This document shows positions 17,401 to 24,912 of a stretch of DNA of 64,000 nucleotides, in pieces. The DNA lies in the NCBI RefSeq assembly GCF_900105555.1, contig NZ_FNTZ01000001.1:3661501-3725500 (forward strand), written 5' to 3'. Source of the stretch: Pseudomonas coleopterorum (GTDB taxonomy: Bacteria > Pseudomonadota > Gammaproteobacteria > Pseudomonadales > Pseudomonadaceae). The stretch's first letter is position 1. Each line of letters begins with the position of its first letter. The translations under genes and the position numbers were made by a program. Under the pieces are notes generated by a model that ran no database searches, was not told the origin of the DNA, and saw only the letters and a program-made list of their open reading frames with translations.

Positions 17401-17784
17401 CTTGAGCGCTTGCACCGCTTCGCTGCGCTGGGCGAAGCCCAGTACTCGCAGCTCGACCCCCAGGCGACTACCGACGAGACTGAGGTAATCGGCGCTCACA
17501 CCTTGATAGCGGTTGCGTTCGCTGGTGATGTCGATGGGTTCATAGTCAGCCAGCGAAACACCCACCCGCAGCGTACCGTGGCGTTGCAGCCATTGCTGTT
17601 CGTCACTGGAGAGCGGCAGTGGCGCAAGCTGGGCGAACGGTGCGACGAGCGCGAACGGCAGGCTCTGGGCAGCAACGGCCCAGCTGGGCGAGAGGATACA
17701 GGCGCCAATCAACAACCTCGCCGCCCACGCCATCGCCCCTGCGCGCGTGAAAAACGAGGTCGGTGTGGGTCTCATGCCGTGCAT
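14434..17784 (-). CDS. BvgS/EvgS-like hybrid sensor histidine kinase with tandem periplasmic binding domains
   Basis: About 1116 residues from ATG 17784 (17775 is equally possible). A signal anchor (MAWAARLLIGACILSPSWA) precedes two periplasmic solute-binding (Venus flytrap) domains: GTLRVGVSLADYEPIDIT onward, and a second opening with RQVRVVATQYPPYLYRDR. One membrane helix follows (IATWVYWLLAAALVLGAVSL), then a PAS domain (LLDGIPSPIYVRDLQARLLS). The kinase core has an H box (ATMSHEIRTPMAAMIGL), N box (NLLGNALKFT) and G boxes (DTGAGIAP, GTGLGLTICKQL). A receiver ends the protein (ILIVDDLSANR, LVLTDCNMPGMSG, LVKPIAL). Only a 20-residue tail comes after it, so the Hpt domain of BvgS/EvgS is missing. 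Confidence 0.93.
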   Translation of the reverse strand: MHGMRPTPTSFFTRAGAMAWAARLLIGACILSPSWAVAAQSLPFALVAPFAQLAPLPLSSDEQQWLQRHGTLRVGVSLADYEPIDITSERNRYQGVSADYLSLVGSRLGVELRVLGFAQRSEAVQALKDGEIDLLTSANGFEQAIAGLAFSKEYMPDHGVIVRRAGSKRETELAGEKVALVDGYADDATVQRVYPNSRIVMAPSLSSGLQALHQGDVDAMISNEVIVRAYNALRPYLDLDIVGPSSLPPVGYTFASRKADPLLGQMVERALASIDDGLRREILTRWTTGLGSEIGHHRVPLEPAEQAWIARNRQVRVVATQYPPYLYRDRQGNWVGLNSEVLATVSHMTGLQFVYLPSSSMAQSLDMLKHGQADMNTTLSETPERKAFLSFSHSFGGQGWVFIVRAEDMPIGHLDELAGKVLAIPAEHALESAIRTQYPHVKLALVSTYDKAREMVASGEADATIDSEVGAYRAVGRYPPGVLKVGRNVDGEWSSDRFAIRASEPELTAIINKALEAYPVAELRAARLKWLGAVVPPEPMWQRIATWVYWLLAAALVLGAVSLVWSGRLKAQIRQRLEAEHALNDQLAFQRALLDGIPSPIYVRDLQARLLSCNKSYEQSFATRLQDIKGRTLQEVVVVNSDEAEQMHRDYLKLLDDQQPVSADRQILMHGRKVHAWQWIVPFYNAEGQLQGLLGGWIDISERKRLEDQLVEARHIAEQANQAKSAFLATMSHEIRTPMAAMIGLLELERERRRRDEQPVSEALEVVWRSAQELIALIGDSLDLAKIESGSLQLAEQVTEVRPFFEGMLSLFSAQALCKGVGLTLHIAPAIPKTFSFDPLRLRQVVHNLLGNALKFTRQGSVTLTVDARLLDSTLWRMYVKVSDTGAGIAPAQQARLFKPFVQGGVDAQQEAAGTGLGLTICKQLVQLMGGAISLHSTEGRGTQVEVQLDVRHEVEPEEDAVSVVQARPDSAALDILIVDDLSANRMVLTQQLQFLGHSVQDASDGVTALAVWQAGHFDLVLTDCNMPGMSGHALCKAIRQQEVETGVDPVRLIGCTANAMQDERVRCAEAGMDELLVKPIALDKLAQIIADISVQKTGTTFSHQRRKSLTARKIP

Positions 17785-17847
17785 CCTTGCCTGCGGGCCG
17801 AAAGGGCCTGGGAAAAAGTTGCATAAGCTTGGCACTGTAAAAAGCAG

Positions 17848-17870
17848 AAAGCCCGCATCGAGCGGGCTTT
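17848..17870 (-). terminator. thrC terminator
   Basis: A 9-bp perfect stem AAAGCCCGC/GCGGGCTTT (17848-17856 with 17862-17870) and 5-base loop lie 40 bases after the thrC stop. On the minus strand it runs on to CTGCTTTTTAC, giving a modest T tract. It also insulates the kinase gene, whose start lies about 60 bases beyond. Confidence 0.85.
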
Positions 17871-17909
17871 ATGTGTTTCAGATCGCGTCAGACGCGCTGC
17901 TGCGTACCG

Positions 17910-19319
17910 TCAGAGCGGCTTGCCGCGGTTGCCGTGCTGACTGACGAAGGCTTGTACGGCCGACAGGTCGTTGGGCAGTACGGTGCATTTCTCTTCGCGC
18001 TCGAACAGATCGACCAGATGCGGTGGCAGCTCCAGGGCCTTGCCCACGCCGGCCTTCTGCACCGCCTCGGGGAACTTGACCGGGTGCGCGGTACCCAGCA
18101 CGACCATGGGCGTATCCAGGCTGCGTCGGCACTCGCGGGCCGCGCGCACGCCAATGGCCGTGTGCGGATCGAGGACTTCGCCGCACTCGGCGAACACCTG
18201 GGCGATGGTCTCGCAGGTCTGCTCGTCGCTGACAGCCAGCGAGTCGAACAGCTTGCGCGCCTCGGTCCAGCGCTCCTGCTCGACACTGAAGCCGCCACCC
18301 TGGCGGAAGTTGTCCATCAGGCCGGCAATGGCCGCGCCGTTGCGACCGTGCAGGTCGAACAGCAGACGCTCGAAGTTCGAAGAGACCATGATGTCCATGG
18401 ACGGCGACAGCGTGGCGTGCAGGGTTTCCTTGACGTACTGGTTGCCGCTCATGAAGCGGTGCAGGATGTCGTTGCGGTTGGTGGCCACCACCAACTGGTT
18501 GATCGGCAGGCCCATGTTGCGTGCCAGATACCCGGCGAAGATGTCGCCGAAGTTGCCGGTCGGCACCGAGAACGCCACCGAACGCGCTGGCCCGCCCAGC
18601 TGCAGCGCGGCATGGAAGTAGTAGACGATCTGGGCCATGATCCGCGCCCAGTTGATCGAGTTCACCGCAACCAGCGGCGTGCCCTTGAGGAAGCTCTGGT
18701 CGGCGAAGCTGTTCTTGACCATTTCCTGGCAGTCATCGAAGTTGCCTTCGATGGCGATGTTGTGCACGTTGTCGCCACCGATCGTGGTCATCTGCCTACG
18801 TTGGACCGCCGACACACGCTCATGCGGGTGCAGGATGAAGATGTCGACGTTCTCGCAGTGCTTGCAGCCTTCGATCGCCGCCGAGCCGGTATCACCACTG
18901 GTGGCGCCGATGATCACCACGCGCTGGCCACGCTTGGCCAGCACGTAGTCGAGCAGACGACCCAGCAGCTGCAGGGCAAAATCCTTGAACGCCAGGGTCG
19001 GCCCGTGAAACAGCTCCATCACCCACTCGTTGCCGCCCAACTGGCGCAAGGGGGCGATCGAGGCGTGGGCGAATACCCCGTAGGTGTCTTCGAGAATCTT
19101 CTTGAAATCGGCGTCCGGGATGCTGCCGGTGACGAACGGGCGCATCACTCGGAAGGCCAACTCGTGGTAAAGCAGGCCTGCCCACGAGGCAATTTCTTCC
19201 TGGGTGAAACGCGGCAGATTCTCCGGCACGTACAGGCCGCCATCGCTGGCCAGGCCGGCGAGCAAAACCTCTTCGAAGTTCAGGGCCGGGGCCTGACCGC
19301 GAGTACTGATATAACGCAT
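17910..19319 (-). CDS. thrC: Threonine synthase
   Basis: 469 residues, the usual length for the longer gammaproteobacterial enzyme. The start MRYISTRGQAPALNFEEVLL is canonical. The pyridoxal-phosphate lysine is in PTLAFKDFALQLLG and the phosphate-binding loop in IGATSGDTGSAAI. It converts O-phosphohomoserine to threonine. It begins 25 bases after the hom stop, so hom and thrC form an operon for the threonine branch. Confidence 0.97.
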   Translation of the reverse strand: MRYISTRGQAPALNFEEVLLAGLASDGGLYVPENLPRFTQEEIASWAGLLYHELAFRVMRPFVTGSIPDADFKKILEDTYGVFAHASIAPLRQLGGNEWVMELFHGPTLAFKDFALQLLGRLLDYVLAKRGQRVVIIGATSGDTGSAAIEGCKHCENVDIFILHPHERVSAVQRRQMTTIGGDNVHNIAIEGNFDDCQEMVKNSFADQSFLKGTPLVAVNSINWARIMAQIVYYFHAALQLGGPARSVAFSVPTGNFGDIFAGYLARNMGLPINQLVVATNRNDILHRFMSGNQYVKETLHATLSPSMDIMVSSNFERLLFDLHGRNGAAIAGLMDNFRQGGGFSVEQERWTEARKLFDSLAVSDEQTCETIAQVFAECGEVLDPHTAIGVRAARECRRSLDTPMVVLGTAHPVKFPEAVQKAGVGKALELPPHLVDLFEREEKCTVLPNDLSAVQAFVSQHGNRGKPL

Positions 19320-19344
19320 TGCAAATTCCTCTGGCAGCTGCCGC

Positions 19345-20649
19345 TTAGTTCAAGTGCTCGACACGGATGCGCACAACCGGCCCGACGACGCCCTGCAAGG
19401 CTTCCAGCGCCTTGATGGCATCATTGATGTGCTGTTCGACGACGCGGTGGGTCAGCAGGATCATCGGCACCAGGCCGTCATGTTCCTCGACCTCTTTCTG
19501 CATGATCGACTCGATGTTGATGCCGCGCTCGGACAGGATGCTCGCCACCTGTGCCAGCACTCCCGGATGATCCTTGGCCTGGATGCGCAGGTAGTAGGCA
19601 CTCTCGCACGCCTCGATCGGCAGGATCGGGTGGGCCGAGAGCGAGTCTGGCTGGAAAGCCAGGTGGGGAACACGATTCTCCGGGTCCGAGGTCATGGCCC
19701 GGACCACGTCGACCAGGTCGGCGACCACGCTCGAAGCAGTGGGCTCCATGCCAGCACCGGCACCGTAGAACAGGGTGGAACCGGCTGCATCGCCGTTGAC
19801 CATCACCGCATTCATCACGCCATTGACGTTGGCGATCAGGCGATCAGCCGGGATCAGCGTCGGATGGACGCGCAACTCGATGCCGCGCTCGGTACTGCGT
19901 GCTACGCCCAGGTGCTTGATGCGGTAGCCCAGGGCTTCGGCATAGTTGACGTCGGCCGTGGTCAGGCGAGTGATGCCCTCGGTGTAGGCCTTGTCAAACT
20001 GCAACGGGATGCCGAAGGCGATGGACGCCAGGATCGTCAGCTTGTGCGCGGCATCGATGCCCTCCACGTCGAAGGTCGGATCGGCCTCGGCGTAGCCCAG
20101 TGCCTGTGCTTCGGCGAGGACGTCTTCGAAGGTGCGGCCCTTCTCGCGCATCTCGGTCAGGATGAAGTTGCCTGTGCCATTGATGATGCCCGCGACCCAG
20201 TTGATACGGTTGGCCGACAAGCCTTCGCGGATCGCCTTGATCACCGGGATGCCACCAGCGACCGCAGCTTCGAACGCGACGATCACGCCCTTCTCGCGCG
20301 CCTTGGCGAAAATCTCGTTACCGTGCACGGCAATCAGCGCCTTGTTGGCGGTAACCACGTGCTTGCCGTTCTCGATGGCCTTGAGCACCAGTTCGCGGGC
20401 GACGGTGTAGCCACCGATCAGCTCGATGACGATATCGATCTCCGGGTTGCCGGCTACTGCGAAGACATCGTTGGTAATGGGGGTACCGGTAATCTGGCAG
20501 TTGGGGTTAGGCGAGCGCATCGCAATCTGCGCCACTTCAATACCGCGCCCGGCACGGCGGGCAATCTCCTCGGCGTTGCGCTGAAGTACGTTGAAGGTGC
20601 CGCCACCGACGGTACCTAACCCACAGATGCCTACTTTGACCGGTTTCAC
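19345..20649 (-). CDS. hom: Homoserine dehydrogenase
   Basis: 434 residues. The NAD(P)-binding Rossmann motif is at the N-terminus (VGICGLGTVGGGTFNVL), the substrate-binding region in the middle (AAVAGGIPVIKAIREGL and INGTGNFILTEM), and a C-terminal ACT domain follows (YYLRIQAKDHPGVLAQVASI), the usual site of threonine feedback inhibition. It reduces aspartate semialdehyde to homoserine, the branch point for threonine and methionine. It is cotranscribed with thrC and lies downstream of dsbC. Confidence 0.97.
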   Translation of the reverse strand: MKPVKVGICGLGTVGGGTFNVLQRNAEEIARRAGRGIEVAQIAMRSPNPNCQITGTPITNDVFAVAGNPEIDIVIELIGGYTVARELVLKAIENGKHVVTANKALIAVHGNEIFAKAREKGVIVAFEAAVAGGIPVIKAIREGLSANRINWVAGIINGTGNFILTEMREKGRTFEDVLAEAQALGYAEADPTFDVEGIDAAHKLTILASIAFGIPLQFDKAYTEGITRLTTADVNYAEALGYRIKHLGVARSTERGIELRVHPTLIPADRLIANVNGVMNAVMVNGDAAGSTLFYGAGAGMEPTASSVVADLVDVVRAMTSDPENRVPHLAFQPDSLSAHPILPIEACESAYYLRIQAKDHPGVLAQVASILSERGINIESIMQKEVEEHDGLVPMILLTHRVVEQHINDAIKALEALQGVVGPVVRIRVEHLN

Positions 20650-20696
20650 TCTGAACTCCCCATGAAACGACCGCCCAGATGACGGTCGTGATACTG

Positions 20697-20719
20697 GCCG
20701 CAGGCCCTGAGCCTGCGGC
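20697..20719 (-). terminator. Hairpin between dsbC and hom
   Basis: A 9-bp stem GCCGCAGGC/GCCTGCGGC (20697-20705 with 20711-20719), loop of five, lies in the 93-base dsbC-hom gap. It has no T run, so it may be an mRNA-processing or partial termination hairpin rather than a full stop. Confidence 0.45.
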
Positions 20720-20742
20720 TATTGATGACGTGCGAGTGCCGC

Positions 20743-21477
20743 TCAGCCTTTCGCGTCGAGCGCCAGCTTGGCCACGTTCGCAGCCGGCTGGTAGCCAGGG
20801 ATCACCTGCCCGTTTTCCAGCACGATGGCTGGCGTGCCGCTGACACCGATCGACTGGCCCAGCTCGAACTGCTTGGCAACCGGATTGACGCACGACGGCG
20901 CCTTGATGGTATCGCCCGAGACCATCTTGTCCATGGCCGCCTTGCGGTCCTTGGAGCACCAGACGGCCTGCAGCTGTTCGTCACCGGCCGACTTCAGACC
21001 CTGGCGCGGGAACGCCACGTAGCGGACCTCGACACCCATGCGGTTCAGCTCGGGGACTTCGGCGTGCAGCTTATGGCAGTACGGGCAAGTGGTGTCGGTG
21101 AATACGGTAATGTGCGATTTGGTTTCGCCCACCGCCGGGTACACCACGGTATCGGCGACCGGAATGGCGTTGATGGTCTTGGCGATGGCCAGCCGTTCGG
21201 TCTTCTCGGTCAGGTTGACCGGCTTGCCGTTCTGAATCTGGAACAGGTAGCCCTGCATGACGAACTGGCCGTCGGCACTGGCATACAGCACGCGACCGCC
21301 CTTGAGCTTGACCTCGTACAGGCCATTGAGCGGGCTCGCGCCCACGCTTTCGATAGGGACTTCCAGTTGCAAGGTCTGCAGGGTCTTGCGAATGGCTTGC
21401 TCCGCAGCCGGGTCGGCCACTGCAAAGGTGCTGGCCAACGCAAGGGCTGCGGCGGCGAAAAGACGGGTCACGCGCAT
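20743..21477 (-). CDS. dsbC: Periplasmic thiol:disulfide isomerase DsbC
   Basis: 244 residues with a signal peptide (MRVTRLFAAAALALASTFAVA). An N-terminal dimerisation domain (residues about 25-85) precedes the thioredoxin fold with the active-site CPYC in TVFTDTTCPYCHKLH. A second cysteine pair (VWCSKD and PSCVNP) is the structural disulfide of DsbC. It rearranges wrong disulfides in the periplasm and is kept reduced by DsbD. The arrangement xerD-dsbC-hom is the common one in Pseudomonas. Confidence 0.95.
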   Translation of the reverse strand: MRVTRLFAAAALALASTFAVADPAAEQAIRKTLQTLQLEVPIESVGASPLNGLYEVKLKGGRVLYASADGQFVMQGYLFQIQNGKPVNLTEKTERLAIAKTINAIPVADTVVYPAVGETKSHITVFTDTTCPYCHKLHAEVPELNRMGVEVRYVAFPRQGLKSAGDEQLQAVWCSKDRKAAMDKMVSGDTIKAPSCVNPVAKQFELGQSIGVSGTPAIVLENGQVIPGYQPAANVAKLALDAKG

Positions 21478-21619
21478 GGGAACTCCTGGAGCGACGGACT
21501 TGAGGGGCGATGGACGATCAACTCGTCACGGCCCGCTGCATAAACCGGGCAAGCCTACCACATTCATTGGACAAGACCGACTGCGGACAACGCTCGACAC
21601 AGTACCGAATCGTCCGATT

Positions 21620-22516
21620 TCATCCGCGCGGATGGTGTTTGGCATGCAGGTCCTGCAGACGCGCGCGCGCCACGTGGGTGTAGATTTGCGTGGTCGACAG
21701 ATCGCTGTGGCCGAGCAGCATCTGCACCACGCGCAGATCCGCGCCATGGTTGAGCAGATGGGTGGCGAATGCATGGCGCAGCGTGTGCGGCGACAACGAC
21801 TTGGCGATGCCGGCGACCTGAGCTTGATGCTTGATGCGATGCCAGAACGTCTGCCGGGTCATCTGCTCGCCACGCTGGCTGGGAAATACCACATCACTGG
21901 GCCTGCCGCCGAGCAGTTCATGGCGTCCATCGCGCAGGTAGCGCTCGACCCAGACCACGGCTTCCTCGCCCATGGGCACCAGGCGTTCCTTGTTGCCCTT
22001 GCCCACCACGCGCAACACGCCCTGACGCAGATTGACCTGATCCAGGGTCAGGCTGATCAATTCGGTCACCCGCAGGCCGCAGGCATACAGCACCTCGAGC
22101 ATGGCGCGGTCACGCTGGCCGATCGGCTCGCTCAGGTCCGGCGCCTGCAACAGCGCCTCGACGTCGGCTTCGGACAATGATTTGGGCAACGGCTTGCCCA
22201 GCTGCGGCATATCGATCTGCAAGGTCGGGTCGCTGCCGATCAGCTTCTCGCGCAGCAAGTACCGGTAGAAACCGCGCGCGCCCGACAGCAGCCGCGCTGT
22301 AGAACGCGCCTTGTAACCCTGTTCGACACGCCAGGCCAGGTGATCGAGCAGCACCTCGCGGCCGGCGGCCTCCAGCGCGATGCCGCGCTCCTGCAGCCAG
22401 CCGTTGAACAGGGCAAGGTCACTGCGATAGGCGTCGCGACTGTTTTGCGAGAGGCCTTTTTCCAGCCATAAGGCATCGAGGAACTGGTCGATCAGGGGGT
22501 GGTCTAGGGCTGGCAT
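21620..22516 (-). CDS. xerD: Site-specific tyrosine recombinase XerD
   Basis: 298 residues from the ATG at 22516 (MPALDHPLIDQFLDALWLEK); the frame is open for 92 more codons upstream but that stretch holds a REP element and the rplS terminator. The SAM-like N-terminal domain is followed by the catalytic domain with all tyrosine-recombinase residues: CGLRVTELISL (R), SPHTLRHAFATHLL (H and R), LLGHSDLSTTQIYTHV (H and Y). With XerC it resolves chromosome dimers at dif under FtsK control. It is followed by dsbC on the same strand. Confidence 0.96.
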   Translation of the reverse strand: MPALDHPLIDQFLDALWLEKGLSQNSRDAYRSDLALFNGWLQERGIALEAAGREVLLDHLAWRVEQGYKARSTARLLSGARGFYRYLLREKLIGSDPTLQIDMPQLGKPLPKSLSEADVEALLQAPDLSEPIGQRDRAMLEVLYACGLRVTELISLTLDQVNLRQGVLRVVGKGNKERLVPMGEEAVVWVERYLRDGRHELLGGRPSDVVFPSQRGEQMTRQTFWHRIKHQAQVAGIAKSLSPHTLRHAFATHLLNHGADLRVVQMLLGHSDLSTTQIYTHVARARLQDLHAKHHPRG

Positions 22517-22576
22517 CGAGATCGTAGGGTTGTGGGGGTGCGGGGATGATAACAGGGCGCAGAGTCGGGGCGACGC

Positions 22577-22601
22577 CTTCGCGGGCAGAGCGCGCTCCCA
22601 C
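22577..22601 (-). repeat. REP element type A, inverted orientation
   Basis: CTTCGCGGGCAGAGCGCGCTCCCAC is the reverse complement of the unit at 12568-12592 with a change in the centre. It lies between xerD and the rplS terminator. Confidence 0.85.
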
Positions 22602-22654
22602 ATGAACATCGCCATTGAGCGCTCACCTGCCAACACGCGCCCACAAACCTTCAC

Positions 22655-22686
22655 CCACAAAAAAGGCAGCCCGAAGGCTGCCTTTT
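22655..22686 (-). terminator. rplS terminator (end of the rpsP-rimM-trmD-rplS operon)
   Basis: An 11-bp perfect stem with a four-base loop (22661-22671 with 22676-22686, AAAAGGCAGCC and complement; TTCG loop on the minus strand) runs into TTTTTTG on the minus strand. It lies 24 bases after the rplS stop and is a textbook intrinsic terminator. Confidence 0.93.
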
Positions 22687-22709
22687 CCTGCATCAGAAAC
22701 AAACTGTAC

Positions 22710-23060
22710 TCAGGACAGTTTTTCCTTGATACGTGCTGCTTTACCAGACAGGTCGCGCAGGTAGTACAGCTTGGCTTTACGCACGTCACCACGACGTTTC
22801 ACGGCCATGCTGTCGATCTGCGGGCTGTAGGTCTGGAAAGTACGCTCTACACCTACACCGTTGGAGATTTTACGAACGGTGAAAGCACTGTTCACGCCGC
22901 GGTTGCGCTTGGCGATAACAACGCCTTCGAACGCCTGCAGACGGGAACGATCACCTTCCTTCACTTTCACCTGAACGACGATGGTGTCGCCCGGGGCAAA
23001 GGGAGGGATTTCTTTGCTCATCTGCTCGGCTTCGAGTTGCAGAATGATTTTGTTGGTCAT
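22710..23060 (-). CDS. rplS: 50S ribosomal protein L19
   Basis: 116 residues, the standard L19 length. [43 protein letters not shown] in part, and the basic C-terminus ([20 protein letters not shown]) are characteristic. L19 sits at the 30S-50S interface. It is the last gene of the conserved rpsP-rimM-trmD-rplS operon, 42 bases after trmD, and is followed by the strong terminator. Confidence 0.98.
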   Translation of the reverse strand: MTNKIILQLEAEQMSKEIPPFAPGDTIVVQVKVKEGDRSRLQAFEGVVIAKRNRGVNSAFTVRKISNGVGVERTFQTYSPQIDSMAVKRRGDVRKAKLYYLRDLSGKAARIKEKLS

Positions 23061-23102
23061 GCTGTGCTCCTAAGGCAAATCGTCTGAATTGCCATCGATA
23101 CG

Positions 23103-23855
23103 TTAACTATCGTTCCGCTCGCGGAGATACTCCGCCAGCAGCTTGTTCTCTTCTCCAGAAAGCGAGCGTCTTTCCAGAAGATCGGCACGTCGTTCGTAGG
23201 TCCGCCCAAGGGACTGCTGCAAACGCCAGCGCCGGATGTGTGCATGATTGCCGCTAAGCAATACGTCGGGAACACGCTGATCCGCATACACCTCCGGTCG
23301 GGTGTAGTGCGGGCAATCCAGCAGACCGTCCGTGAAGGAGTCTTCCTCCGCGGAGTCCGCATGCCCCAAAGCTCCGGGCAGCAGTCGTGTAACCGCATCG
23401 ATCAGGACCATGGCGGGCAATTCACCGCCCGACAGCACATAGTCGCCAACAGACCACTCTTCATCGACATGAGCTTCAATGAAACGCTCGTCGATGCCTT
23501 CATACCGCCCGGCGATCAGAATCAGGGATTCGGAAGTCGCCAGTTGTTTCACGGCGCCCTGTACCAGCGGTCGGCCCTGGGGCGAGAGGTAGATCACCTT
23601 CGCCGCTTCCCCCGCTGCTGCCTTGGCCTGAACCAACGCGTCCTCCAGGGGCTTGATCTTCATCACCATCCCCGGACCACCGCCGAAGGGCCGGTCATCC
23701 ACTGTGTGGTGACGGTCCGTGGTGTAGTCCCGCGGGTTCCAGCAGGTCAGTTGCAACAACCCCTGTTTCACCGCGCGGCTGGTAATGCCGTACTCACTGA
23801 TGGCCGAGAACATCTCGGGGAACAGGGTGATCACTTCAACGCGAAGGGTTGCCAT
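23103..23855 (-). CDS. trmD: tRNA (guanine-N1-)-methyltransferase TrmD
   Basis: 250 residues with the SPOUT trefoil-knot motifs: [14 protein letters not shown] near residue 52, [14 protein letters not shown] near 113 and [20 protein letters not shown] near 132. It methylates guanine-37 of tRNAs reading CNN and CGG-type codons and prevents +1 frameshifting. It starts 3 bases after the rimM stop, so translation is probably coupled. Confidence 0.98.
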   Translation of the reverse strand: MATLRVEVITLFPEMFSAISEYGITSRAVKQGLLQLTCWNPRDYTTDRHHTVDDRPFGGGPGMVMKIKPLEDALVQAKAAAGEAAKVIYLSPQGRPLVQGAVKQLATSESLILIAGRYEGIDERFIEAHVDEEWSVGDYVLSGGELPAMVLIDAVTRLLPGALGHADSAEEDSFTDGLLDCPHYTRPEVYADQRVPDVLLSGNHAHIRRWRLQQSLGRTYERRADLLERRSLSGEENKLLAEYLRERNDS

Positions 23856-23858
23856 CGC

Positions 23859-24398
23859 CTAGAAGTCCGCGTCCCAATCCACCCTCATCTCGCCAGCGGC
23901 CAGGTCGACCTTCAACACGCATTGCGCCGTATAGGGCAACAGGCGTTCGCGATCATCCAGGCTGCCCGCGCAGGGCTTCACCACCATTACATCGTTGGCG
24001 CCGGTCTCCAACAGGTGATCGATGGTGCCGAGCAGTTGCTCCTGCAGATCGATGACCTTCAGGCCCTGAAGCTGATACCAGTAGTAATCATCTTCGGCCA
24101 GGTCGGGCAAAAGGCTGCGCGAGATGCAAATCTCGTAACCGGACAGAAGACGGGCTTCGTCGCGATCATCCAGACCTTTCAACTTGGCAACCAGATCCTT
24201 TTGTGTGGATCGGCCGCTGACCAGCTCTACCTGTTTGACGACAACCCCATCGCGCTTGAGCGTCCAGGTCTTGTAGTCGAGCAGGTTTTCTATCGGATCG
24301 GTAAAGGAAAAGACCTTCACCTCGCCGCGAACGCCGTGTACCGAGAAAATCTTGCCGACGACGATCAAGTCATCAGCGGAATCTGGCGTCGCGTTCAT
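23859..24398 (-). CDS. rimM: Ribosome maturation factor RimM
   Basis: 179 residues: an N-terminal beta-barrel (LIVVGKIFSVHGVRGEVKVF) and a C-terminal PRC-barrel (YYWYQLQGLKVIDLQEQLLG, then ANDVMVVKPC). RimM assists maturation of the 30S head with ribosomal protein S19. It lies 5 bases after rpsP. Confidence 0.97.
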   Translation of the reverse strand: MNATPDSADDLIVVGKIFSVHGVRGEVKVFSFTDPIENLLDYKTWTLKRDGVVVKQVELVSGRSTQKDLVAKLKGLDDRDEARLLSGYEICISRSLLPDLAEDDYYWYQLQGLKVIDLQEQLLGTIDHLLETGANDVMVVKPCAGSLDDRERLLPYTAQCVLKVDLAAGEMRVDWDADF

Positions 24399-24403
24399 AT
24401 TGC

Positions 24404-24655
24404 TCAGGCCGCGGCCTTGGCAGCTTCCTTCAGCAACTGAGCAACACGCTCAGAAGGCTGTGCACCCACGCTCAACCAGTGGTTGACGCGCTCTTGGTTC
24501 ACGGACAGACGGATTTCCTGACCACGGGCAACAGGGTTGAAGAAACCCACGTGCTCTTTGTGGGAACCGTCACGCGGGTTGCGCGAATCGGTTACGGTCA
24601 GTTGGTAAAACGGGCGCTTTTTGGAGCCGCCACGGGCAAGACGGATGGTTAGCAT
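24404..24655 (-). CDS. rpsP: 30S ribosomal protein S16
   Basis: 83 residues from the ATG at 24655 ([19 protein letters not shown]), the normal S16 start and length; an in-frame ATG upstream at 24757 was rejected. The conserved [17 protein letters not shown] block is present. It is the first gene of the rpsP-rimM-trmD-rplS operon. Confidence 0.98.
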   Translation of the reverse strand: MLTIRLARGGSKKRPFYQLTVTDSRNPRDGSHKEHVGFFNPVARGQEIRLSVNQERVNHWLSVGAQPSERVAQLLKEAAKAAA

Positions 24656-24868
24656 TGAACATCGTTCCTGTAGTCGGTGCTGCAAATCATAATGCACAGC
24701 GGGCACACGGGTGCCCGAAAGGCCGCATATTCTCAAGGAATACACGGACATTTGCAAATGCCTTTTTCCGATAGGTCGGGGCTTGCAGCGTGGATTTGCC
24801 TATAAGCCGTTGCAAGCAACGGAGTTTGGCCACATGGCCAGGGTATTCATCGGCACGGAAAGTGGAGG

Positions 24869-24888
24869 TGTGGGAGCAGGCTCCCACA
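24869..24888 (-). terminator. Hairpin downstream of ffh
   Basis: TGTGGGAG/CTCCCACA (24869-24876 with 24881-24888), 8-bp stem with a 4-base loop, lies 25 bases after the ffh stop and resembles half of the type A REP unit. It lacks a T run, so it may be a REP remnant acting as the 3' end of ffh mRNA. Confidence 0.5.
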
Positions 24889-24912
24889 GGGCTCTCGTGC
24901 CGACGGAATGCG

